In this document: positions 1 to 9,500 of the stretch, one piece after another | Position numbering within the stretch: the stretch's first letter is position 1 | How the letters are laid out: the number at the start of each line of letters is the position of its first letter | Assembly: GCA_016806645.1 (NCBI GenBank) | Contig: JACSYO010002006.1 | Span: 1,551,001 to 1,615,000, forward strand | Direction of reading: 5' to 3' | Length of the DNA stretch: 64,000 nt | DNA from: Ophiodon elongatus | Lineage: Eukaryota; Chordata; Actinopteri; Perciformes; Hexagrammidae | Translations under genes and position numbers: made by a program | Notes under the pieces: generated by a model | Seen by the model: the letters and a program-made list of their open reading frames with translations, nothing else | What the model was told of the DNA's origin: nothing | Database searches by the model: none

Positions 1-98
1 CTACGGCTGAGCGTTTAAAGGCTTTTCTATGCAAACACAGAGGACATGAATGTTCCACACCACAAGCTAGACGTACTGTGGGCCTCTTTGGCTTCACT
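1..98 (-). other. fbxl3: fbxl3 3'UTR, beginning only
   Basis: Sequence directly after the TAA at 99-101. No polyadenylation signal lies inside these 98 bases, so the transcript must run out of the window. Confidence 0.7.
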
Positions 99-739
99 TT
101 ACCAGGTCGGCATCATGTCTGGGAACCAGACCCGGCCCAGGTGCTTCGAGACCTCCCAGTGGATCTCATCCAGGGAGTATTTGTGGTCTGGAATCAGCAC
201 CTCCTCCATGATGGACAGCTGGGAGAGCCTCCGGCCACACATCTTGACGAACTCCACGAACGCGCTGCAGGAGACCTCGCACTCGCCCAGGCCGATGGCC
301 GACAGCTGGGTGCAGTGCTTGGCGATGCGGATCAGCTCCTCATCCAGAGGACGCAGGCCGTTGGCGCACACCACCAGCTCCACCAGACGGGGGCAGTGAA
401 GGCCCACGCGACCCAGGACCTCCTTGCTGACCGAGCGACCGAAGTAGAGGTGCGTGACCGGGACCTCCTCGTTGAAGAAAGGGCCGAACTCGTCCTCGTA
501 GAGGAAGAAGTACATGACCAGGTTGAACTTGGGCGAGTGGCGCACCATGGCGTCCCAGCTGCTCTTCTTGATGGTGTGGAAATGCTGGCCGGCGTTCTCG
601 CTCACCACGTCGATGCGCAAATGTTCTAGGTGGACGTGTTTCTCCGAGGAGAGGGCCAGCAGGAGTTCGTCACTCAGGAGGTGGTAGTTTAGAGCCAGCT
701 CTCTCAGGCCGTGACACTGGTCTGCCACACACAGGATCC
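99..739 (-). CDS. fbxl3: fbxl3 last coding exon (C-terminal LRRs, cryptochrome-binding tail)
   Basis: 641 bases, phase 1 to stop. It begins ILCVADQCHGLREL and ends with the conserved tail DMMPTW and TAA. The acceptor is TGCACAG. It encodes the C-terminal LRRs that bind the cryptochrome cofactor pocket. Confidence 0.96.
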
Positions 740-3022
740 CTGTGCATAAGGACAGAATGATCTTTGTAAATCCATGAAATCCAGTTATTACATTTCTAAG
801 ACGGGGTGACAAATATTGCTCCTAAGCAATACAGATGTCGACTATATTTGCCAGACAAGTTGCAGCTGAATCGGCAGTCATGATCATGGCTGAACAATTA
901 AAACGGTTTCCAGGAAAAGAGGTAGAAACAGGATACAGTTATCATGCGACATCTGCCTCATGAAATCACAACATCGTGTGAGGGCAAGACAAGAAAATTA
1001 CAGGCTCTAAAATAAGACACCGGATTGGATTCTAAAAAAAAAAAAAAGAGCTTAAGGGCGTGTGACTCAGAGGAAATCAAAAACACATGACATGAAAGTG
1101 CAACATAGACATGCCTTAGAAATAAAACTAGAGGAAAAACAAACGGACAAACACGCGATCAGGCCGCTTCCTCTCAGCTTCAGCACCGAAGCAGCTCCTG
1201 GAGTCTCGGCGCCCACCGTACCTGCTGGGGAGACGTGAGGGCAGCTGCTCATCTTCAGCAGTTTCAGGGTGTCACTGTTGTTGGCCACCAGGACCTTCAG
1301 AGACGGATCGTCCACCGGCGTGTCATCGATCTTCAGCGAAGACAGCGATTTGGAGTTGACAAACACCACAGTCAGGGCTGAGATGAAGTGAGACTGTGGA
1401 AGGAAAAAAAGAGAAGGAGTTATAATATACGGTCAGAGCCTGACTGCACCTTATAGAAGAGACAACCGAGATGGCAGGTCGCAGCTTTTGGGTGAGCTTA
1501 TTTGAATCAAGTATATTTGGATTGATGGTGACCCATATGTATATTGAATTCATTTTTGGTCAGTCACACAGAAACACGCAAATATTACAAAGGATGTTAG
1601 TAAAAACGAAGTGGCTCAGATTCACTAATAATACAGTTTATAGTTGTCAATAATAGACTGATATTAATACATTGAGATGAATAAATCTAGAACATTTCCA
1701 AATGAAGTACATAGAAGTTTAGAATCCAATGACTCTTTTAGCTTTTACAAGCCTGTCCAGACTGGACTGTTGATCCAATGTGGCCAACAAGTTAAAGAAG
1801 AAGTGCTACAAGGTTTTGCGTCCCTTGTGAGGGTCCACTTGCTGTAGCACCATTTGCCTCCTCGGGTTTGGGAAACAACTACGAACTGACGTCTTGAGCT
1901 TTACGTCATCGCACCTCAAGTATGAGAACTACAGAATGCACGATCCATGTATAATTAACTGTACCTGGATTGTAGACTGTACATGTGTGTGTATGAAAGT
2001 TTCAAATTCCAATGAGGATAATGCCACGAGTCACGACGCACACAATTTATAGTTCATAGAAGAAAAAAATATCACAGTGCCCTAAGAGAGACAAAACAAA
2101 AATATCATCCTGTGGCCTTCAGAGCAATGACGTCCTTGTCCTTGGCCATGCTTGATATGGACTCTGCTTTTCAGCCTCAGATAAGAAGAGAATGGATAAA
2201 CTATCCTGTCAACCAACTATTACCCCGCTCAGCCACAGCTCTTAGGAACAGCATTAAAAGGCATAAGGGATATATGATGAAATAAAATCGTCAACTATAA
2301 CGGAAAGCGCTCTTTTGATTTGCCTTATAAATCTGTCCCAGACCCTTTGGGCTCCTGCTAATTGTACCTTTGGAACCTCCATGAAACTGGGCCTGGCTGT
2401 AGAAATGAGCCCCAAGGTCTTCAGTGAGCAATTCACCAACTGTGAGAGGATGTCGCATGCTGCTTCTGCAGACTCTGTACTGCTGTCCACCTGGCAGGTG
2501 CAAACAAACATTGGACGTCACTTCAGAAACATTAAAAACCAACATGTTTTTTTTAAACCCGCCCGGTGCTGGCGAATTGTAAAACACAGAATCAGGACGC
2601 ATATTTCAACACAGACACCACAGCTTTTCCCCCCTTACCTTGAAGCTGACATACTGCAGGTGGTTGGAGTGCCTCTTTATGATCTGCTTGATGAGGTCCG
2701 GGTGCGTGGCTTTCAGGTAAGAGCTCGCTGGCTGGTTCAGCTCAAACTCAAAGCATCTCCACAGCTCGGGCATGTGGAAAGCCTGGTTCCACCGGCGGCA
2801 CACCTGAGAGGCATACGCCCGATCCAGCAGCAGAAGGTACTGGAAGACGTGCAGCAGGAGCTCCTGAGGCAGTCGCGCCCAGTCACTCTCTGGTGTCTCA
2901 CTGGCCGCCGCCTCCTCCTCGGACTCCTCGCTCGTCTGCGTCCGCACCTTCTTGCAAGCCTCCGATAAGCTGTCACTGGAGGAGCTGTTGCCGTCCTCCT
3001 CTCCTCCTTTGATCCGCTTCAT
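99..3022 (-). CDS. fbxl3: fbxl3: F-box and leucine-rich repeat protein 3 (complete coding region, 4 exons)
   Basis: Coding exons in order are 3022-2639, 2490-2368, 1393-1222 and 739-99, giving 439 residues plus TAA at 99-101; human FBXL3 has 428. The family member is the substrate receptor of an SCF (SKP1-CUL1-F-box) ubiquitin ligase that binds CRY1/CRY2 and drives their degradation in the nucleus, setting clock period. Visible: an acidic, Ser-rich N-terminus; an F-box (LPQELLLHVFQYL, then CRRWNQAFHMPELWRCFEF); then leucine-rich repeats (LKTLGLISTARPSF, LSSLKIDDTPVDDPSLKVL, LRELALNYHLLSDELLLAL). The C-terminus ends ...FPDMMPTW, and the last Trp is the residue known to enter the cryptochrome FAD pocket. 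The Cys and Ile mutated in mouse After-hours and Overtime (C358, I364) are present in KHCTQLSAIGLG. The start at 3020-3022 opens a family-like N-terminus just after an acceptor AG. All junction phases agree. The teleost a or b paralogue was not resolved. Confidence 0.96.
740..1221 (-). other. fbxl3: fbxl3 intron 3
   Basis: 482-base intron with canonical GT-AG ends. I see no further gene or repeat beyond a short A-run near 1034. Confidence 0.85.
1222..1393 (-). CDS. fbxl3: fbxl3 coding exon 3 (LRR)
   Basis: 172 bases, phase 0/1, SHFISALTVVFVNSKSLS to HVSPA(G). The donor is GTACGG. The split Gly codon joins exactly to the last exon. Confidence 0.95.
1394..2367 (-). other. fbxl3: fbxl3 intron 2
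   Basis: 974-base intron, AT-rich, canonical GT-AG. No recognisable gene or repeat. Confidence 0.85.
2368..2490 (-). CDS. fbxl3: fbxl3 coding exon 2 (LRR)
   Basis: 41 codons, phase 0/0, VDSSTESAEAACDILSQ to EVPK. It encodes the first leucine-rich repeats. The acceptor is CAG and the donor GTACAA. Confidence 0.95.
2639..3022 (-). CDS. fbxl3: fbxl3 coding exon 1 (start codon, F-box)
   Basis: 128 codons from ATG (3020-3022) to the donor after VSFK. It encodes the acidic/Ser-rich N-terminus and the whole F-box. The exon itself begins one base upstream at 3023 after an AG, so the upstream exon is untranslated. The donor is GTAAGG. Confidence 0.95.
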
Positions 3023-3023
3023 C

Positions 3024-3872
3024 CTGTAACATTGAGGTGACAGGTCGGTTATAGTCCCAAAAACACAGACATGTTCAACTGCCACACAGAAATAATATCG
3101 ATTACCTAATAAGTCCATCCAGTTTACCCCCAACTGATGTGAAAGTAGACCCAAACAGTCACTTTGTTGAGGGTTGCCTGGTCCAAGCACCAGTCCTCAC
3201 TGTAGAATGTGCCTCTGGTGGGTGCGGAGTTACAGAATTGCTTGATTGATCCTCCCTCCTTGATAGATGTACTCACTAGTACATTTGAATGTACGTGGAT
3301 GTCTGTGCTATTTCTTAATGTAATACACTGCTACATCATCAAGTGTAACGTTATTAGAACACTTCCTAGAATAGTTTACGTTATTATTCTTGTTTTCATT
3401 GTGTTTTTTTATGAGTTTATCCCGGTTTGGTCGTGAGTATGTGCATTTTAAAACGTGTTCTATTCTCTCAATATAAAATACCGTTGTTAAGTCACACACC
3501 GAGACTTATACCTGTCGTTACGTCGCGTTATATCAGACGCAACGTGCCTGTATTACAGCTTGGTGTTGGGCTATACCATTACGCTGAAGCAGGTCCCGCT
3601 CGTTGTAGCCGTCAATACATAACGTTAGCTAGTTATCACACGCAGGGCAGGTGACAACTGTGAGCGCGTCCCTCCAGGCAGCCGAGAGCTTAAGTCAGCT
3701 AAAGCTAGCTGGTTCAACATTAGTCAATGTTTATGCCGCGAGATATTTATGATAACTCGTTGTAGACATCTGCCTCCGAATGATACTTTACACTTGTAAC
3801 ACTAAAACCATTAGACACGTAATGACACGCGGCTCCTCTCACGGGGAGCTCTCCACAACACGAGCCCGGTAC
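3024..3872 (-). other. fbxl3: fbxl3 5' intron (probable)
   Basis: This lies between the acceptor next to the start codon (AG at 3024-3025) and a candidate donor GTACCG at 3872-3867. The acceptor is clear. The donor is inferred, because the upstream exon has no coding sequence to test it. Confidence 0.55.
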
Positions 3873-4210
3873 CTTGTTTACACTCCGCTAGCTCACGAGC
3901 TGTTAGCAGGAAAATCCGACGACTGACACTCGACACCTCTTCAGCCCGGGCCGACGGCGGGGGGGAAGCTCCTTGGCACCAGCAGCCCAGTCACCCGCAT
4001 CGGAGCACAATGATCGAGAGGTCGTCGACAGAGAGGAGGACACCGCCGCTCCGTTGACCCAATTCTTTCGCGGGAGTTTCGGCCCCCCTGACTCTGAAAT
4101 GGCGAAGAGTTGTTGTTGTGACAGCAGCGGTGCACCATGGGAAATGCAATGCAAAATGGCTGTTGGTAAAGATAGTCTATGTTGGGATGATGACTCACGA
4201 GTCAGAACAT
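3860..4210 (-). promoter_or_regulatory. fbxl3: fbxl3 promoter / untranslated exon 1 region
   Basis: A GC- and CpG-rich block stands out from the AT-rich surroundings, upstream of the coding exons and facing them. No TATA box is seen. A candidate first exon would run from 3873 to somewhere near 4100. An inverted repeat TGACTC-AC-GAGTCA at 4191-4204 contains an AP-1-type TGACTCA. The transcription start cannot be fixed from sequence alone. Confidence 0.5.
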
Positions 4211-5630
4211 ATAACAGTTAAACACTTGTCTTATTTGTCTTAACATGACATTGACATTGACATTAACATTAACACAAATAAAAACCCTGCCGCCGATTTT
4301 TTTTTTTTTATGATTTACAAAAAACATTTTATGATATAATTACTTGGTTATGTTTCTGAATGCACCGATACACATTGCAGCCATAAGACTCAGATTTTGT
4401 CTAATACAATTAAATATCATAGAAAGAGACCGTTGAGTATGTTAAATGTTAATTACTGTGTGATATACTCTCCATCTGTAAGTGAGTACAGATGGAGTGA
4501 GTAATTCTGGTGTCCTTGTTGTACATATTCCCTCAGTCAAAATTCACATGAACTTTGTGAAGGGAGCATTAAAAATCTGCTTCAGCATAAGTGGGCATTT
4601 ACTGTCATGAATACACATTTTTGCAGTTTTGCTTCATGCTTACAACCACAGAACATAAAATAGATTAAAATACAATTCCTTGGGTTTGTTCATTCTAGTA
4701 AAAGGTAAATAATTATTCAAAAGTAAACTTTTGATTGGAATAGCTTTAGTCAGTTACAATGTCATCATATAACTTTCCTCCTGCCGTAGGAAAAGCATGA
4801 CGTCATTGCAACTGATATGAATTTTAGTAACACCAACACAAAAAAAACAAAAGTGAAGTATTTTGAATCCCCCGGGATGTTTACGCTACCAACTGGCATG
4901 TGATTTAGTCCTCACAGGTACTGCAGGCCACCAGTGAGCTTTATTTTGACGTTCAGTGAGAACTGGCTGATTTAGTTTTGCAGGTTGGCACCAGGAAATA
5001 ACCGGCAGAGTAACACATCTTTGTTTTTTCCTAGTCTCTGCTGAGTTGCAGGAGAGTTTCAGCCTCTTCATTTCGATATTCACAGGAATGATGTGTACAC
5101 AACCCACTCAGGTCTCCAGCTAGACGTCTTCCATCAAAGGCCACCAGTGACAGGTCATTTAATGGAAATGTCTCCACTCATTAATGACACAGTGTATACT
5201 TTGCGAAACAGAGAACCCGGTTTATTACCATTCGACTCCATCCACCACAGATATTACAGAGCAGATTCACAAGTAATAAGCTTTTTTATATAACAGCAGC
5301 TTGTTTTTTTTTCTTCACACTCTGTTCCCCTGACCCCCGATCCCCCCTGCCTCCTACTAGGGAAAAGCATTACAGGTGCACAATTTTATTTGGTGTGACG
5401 ACTGGCCCCTCAAATCATTCAGCTGTAATCAGTCTCACTGTGAGGTCTCTCGTTTGTTTTTGTATTACTGTTGGATTTTGGTTGTTTTTTTTCTTCTTTT
5501 CGACAGAGCTGCAAATAGGATCTACATCCACTATCATTCACTGCAGGCGCCAGGCTCCTCCTTCTCAGTTCCACACAACAAAAGAGATCCGACATTTAGA
5601 AGAGGGGGAATTACGACTGTCTACTGTATA
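4211..5630. other. Intergenic region between fbxl3 promoter and mycbp2 3' end
   Basis: AT-rich sequence with no open frame I would call a gene. It holds minus-strand AATAAA hexamers at 5385-5390, 5221-5226 and 4940-4945 that could be alternative mycbp2 poly(A) signals, so the mycbp2 transcript may reach further into it. Confidence 0.6.
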
Positions 5631-5645
5631 AAAATGTACAGTGGC

Positions 5646-5651
5646 TTTATT
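5646..5651 (-). terminator. mycbp2: Candidate mycbp2 polyadenylation signal AATAAA
   Basis: A perfect AATAAA on the minus strand about 825 bases after the stop codon, followed by T-rich sequence. Other hexamers further downstream (5385-5390, 5221-5226, 4940-4945) are alternatives. Confidence 0.5.
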
Positions 5652-5807
5652 GACATACATTCCATAGGTTAAACAGCTGCAAAATAGGAGGCACACCCAG
5701 TATTGCACTTCATTAAAAGTTCTGGCTCAAAACATAACCCAGAATATCAAACAAAACTGAAGTGAAGAGTAGCAACTTCGGAATACAGCTATTTTGAATA
5801 GTATCAT

Positions 5808-5815
5808 TATATACA
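5808..5815 (-). promoter_or_regulatory. mycbp2: Pumilio-type response element in mycbp2 3'UTR
   Basis: The minus strand reads TGTATATA, an exact match to the Pumilio consensus UGUANAUA, inside the predicted 3'UTR. An 8-base match can occur by chance. Confidence 0.35.
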
Positions 5816-6473
5816 AGATTAGATAAATCGTACACTATTTTCCTCCCAAACATAATTATTCTTAACAGTCTTATCCACCTTCTTTTTTTTTTTTTTGTCC
5901 GTCAACCCATGATGCACTTGACAGTGGAGAATACTGTGCAAGATTACGAAAAAGTTTACATACAACAATATTTTAAATTTATAGTTAGGAAGCTGGAAAT
6001 ACGGCCTGTTCCTTTTTCTTTTTTTATACCCACGCTGATCCACAGTTGCCTTTAAGCAAACTTATTTCAAATTCAATGTTTAATCTTGTATTGTTACACT
6101 TCAGTGATCAGGAGGTGTGCAACGTCTATAGAAGCCGAGGGAGTACAACGGCCGCATGCAAACACGTCACAAGATATTTTCTTTTTTTTTCTTTTTTTCT
6201 TCTTCTTTTTTTTTTAAAATGCTATTGTTCTTTCCCCCCCCAAACCCCATTCAGGTTAGTCTGAATCCAAAGGAGCCACAGCTCGTGTTTGTAGCAGAGC
6301 CCAGATACTGATGTTGGTAGAGGAGCAGACCTGAGGACTCTTGGCGGAGGGCAGAAACCTGGTCCGGTGTCCAGGAAACTTGACAATGCAGGAGCCGAGC
6401 CTCATGGCTGAGCTTCAGCAGCAGCCAGAAATCACAGTAGACAAACTGGTTTTCAGTAGAAGTCTTGTGTTGT

Positions 6474-6589
6474 TTAGAAGGTGTGAGCATTTCTGCACAC
6501 ACCACAGCCCAGCGCGAACTCCTCCCCCGTCGGCGGGTGAACCACATGCAAAGGGCACTCGGTACCCTCCAACTGCTTGCCTTTGGGAC
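6474..6589 (-). CDS. mycbp2: mycbp2 last coding exon
   Basis: 116 bases, phase 1 to TAA (6474-6476). PKGKQLEGTECPLHVVHPPT then ALGCGVCRNAHTF, the C-terminal zinc ligands of the tandem-cysteine domain. Confidence 0.97.
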
Positions 6590-9500
6590 CTATGATAGAA
6601 AGGACATGGATGACATCTTACTTGTGCTTTCTTATAGTTATTTCTGTCTGGTATTTGCCGTCAGTCTGACTAATTCAACATTCTCCAGAAGAGTGTAGTC
6701 AATAGAAAATGATCGGGCACCTGCAGGACAATGGGGCAGTTCCTCCTTAGGGACGCTGGTCATCCTCTGGAAGTCGTCATGGCAGGCGTTGCAGAAGTGT
6801 GTGGTGCCAAAGCAGAAGAACACGGCCACCGAGCAGCAGTACCGGCATTTATACTCCAGGAAGTCTGTGCCGTGCTTGGAGCACATCTGGTGACAAGTAA
6901 ACGAGAATAAATCAGGGGAAGAGAACATATAAACGGGAGAAACAGTCACACATTTTGGGAAATTTGCTTAAGCGCATGTATGCCAAAAAGAGACAAAAAG
7001 ATTGATACCAGTTTTCTGGCAACCTGGCAGTGATGACAGGACTCAAGGTCGTCGCTGCTTACAGCCAAGAAATTGAGCTTAAGGGGATTCGGTTACATTC
7101 AGACAGAGCCAGGCTAGCCGTTTCCCCTGGCTTCCAGTCTTTGTGCTAAGCTAAGCTAATCGCCTGCTGATTCCAGCATCGTATTAAGCACACAGATAAG
7201 AGAGCGGTATCAACTTTTACTTCAACTCTCGGCAACAAAGAGAATAAGTGTACTTCCCAAATTGTAAAAAAAAAACCCAACCCATTCTTCTTTTATATTG
7301 GCTACAGTAAAGCCAGGACCCTCCAGGCATCGTTTACCCACCTGAGCCCTGGACACATCTGAGCATGCTCCACAGATGAGCTCACTGGGGTCGTAGTCGT
7401 CTCCCTGTCCGGCCTCCGCATCGCAGCGAGCCTCTCCCCCAAAATAGGCCTGAAAATGAGGGCAACCGTTAATTTTCAAACCCTAAACAATGTAAAAAAT
7501 GTATTAAAAAAAAAAAAAAAAGATTAAGTTCTGTCGTACCTTCTTGCACTTGAAGCAGACATAGTATGCATATCTGTTCATGGCAAAGCCTGCGGGGTCG
7601 TTGTGGAAACGTGCTCCTGGTGTGGTTATTGCCTCACTCTTATGTAGACCCTCATACTCCAGCCTCATCAGAGCCTTCCGCCTCACGTCCTCGTAGAGCT
7701 CCTTAATGGGGTCCAGCAGGTCCTTGATCACCGAGTGATTGATTTTGTTCTGGAGGCGCACAAAGAAAGAGACAAACAAACAAACCAGCCCACGTTTATA
7801 AAGGTGGCTGTTGAGTTTACACAGCGATGGCTGTGAACAAAGCGGTCGCGCCGCAGACTGAGCACGCTCAACAAAAGCCACTGAGCTGGATCAACCTGGA
7901 GGTGTGGTGGAAACAGTCGGCAGTCTCTTTGTTTGCCGGGTTAATCTCTTCTAGTCAGAGAGGCTCCGGTAGCAACTTACCTTGCAGATGGGACACAGCA
8001 TGAACCCAAACGTGATTCGGGGCCCGAGCCAGCGGTTTTCAAGAACGCGGCGAGTACACTGGAGGTGGAACACGTGAGTGCAGTCCAGCTGAGAACAGAG
8101 CGCAGGGGTTAGACGAGAGGGAAACAAAAGTGAAGGGAAACTCTTCCGCATGGTGGACACCTGGCTACCTGTACTGCAGGAGCAGCGGAGAGGGCCTCTG
8201 TAAAGCAGATCATGCACATGTCGTCGGCGTCCTGTTTCAGACAGCCGGTGTTCTTGTCGCAGCCGTGCAGACACGGGAGGCAGGCCTCCTCGTTCTTGAC
8301 TCCTCCACAGGGGTGGCCACAGGGATGGGTTTTACTGCAGGCCAGTTTGGCGTACTCCTGAGGGAGACGACATGAGAGACACTGGTGAGTACTTCTACAA
8401 AAAAAAACACACTTTACTACTACATACCGTAACTCTACATTGCTTAATATGCGTCTTGTGTATGTCGGGCAACTCTGAAGCAGCTGGTCGACGCCTCATC
8501 CATTATTTGTAAGACTTAAACTTCAGAGGACGCTCAGATCAGGCTATGCTTGAATCCATACTTATCTTCTCAAGTATTCATATACAATGAATATTCTACT
8601 ACAATGTTTCCACTCAGCAAAACCTCAACTTCCTCTCAGGAGGAACTGAACACCAAAGTCTTTAGGTTTGGGAGCAGGATGTGTTTTATATTAGGTACAG
8701 TGTTTTAGCAAAACTGGTATTTCGCTATCTTGATCAAATATTTTCATAGATAGTTAATATAGTTATGTTAGAATAAAATTGCATATATAGTAAGGAACAA
8801 AGAGGAAAGCACCCGTTTTATAGAATTTATTTGCTTTTTTTTGCTATTTTGTTTATTTTCCTTTTTTGTATTGCTTTTATTGTTTTGTGTGTGCATACGT
8901 TGTATATATTTTTCAAGCAACTTTTTTTTTGTGTTTTTAAAGCTTCAACCTCTCTGTCAAAACCGCTAGCATCACCACCTCAGTTTTCTGTCTCCGCTGA
9001 GGATGAGACGGACGGACTACCAGAAACATGTTGCCTCTGGCCGTAAGCTGTCGTCGGCACAGAGGCATAAAATAAAAAGAACCAGCTGGTTCCAGTTGTG
9101 ATGCCGTCGTCTTGTTCACAGTTGATGTTCAGTACCTGGCAGTCTGGGTCTGAGCAGACGCTGCCCACTGCGGACAGCTCGGTGCCATTCCTCGTCCCAC
9201 AGAACCTGCAGGCATCCGAGCTGCTGGAGGCCGGTTTACCTGCAAAAAAAATAAATAAGGAGTTGACTTTACTGCTAATAAAAGTACAGTTTTTTTTTGT
9301 TTTTTTTAAATAACAAATTGGCAGCCATACATATACTCAACCCCTCCCCTCCCCCCTCCCCAAAAAAAGCACAGTGGTATCCTCTGTTGCTCGGTTACCT
9401 GTGTGCTCTCTGAACTCCACCATCGCCTTCATAGTCTTGGAGTCGGCCAGGGCCATGAGCCAGAAGAGCTTAGTCCTCCCGCAGCCTTCATGAAGATCCA

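Larger units (their letters stand above)
5631..6473 (-). other. mycbp2: mycbp2 3'UTR (probable extent)
   Basis: Follows the TAA at 6474-6476. Contains poly-T/poly-A tracts (6179-6215, 5882-5896), a Pumilio-type motif and ends near an AATAAA. The 3' end is inferred from that hexamer, not observed. Confidence 0.55.

Noticed and set aside
3209..3436. Hydrophobic 75-codon plus-strand open frame
   Set aside because: Lies in the probable fbxl3 5' intron, AT-rich with no supporting start context or family resemblance.
3973..4221. 82-codon plus-strand open frame at the fbxl3 promoter, possible divergent gene
   Set aside because: It sits in a CpG-rich promoter, shows no domain or family signature, and continues into no splice site I can support. 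A divergent non-coding transcript remains possible but is not shown.
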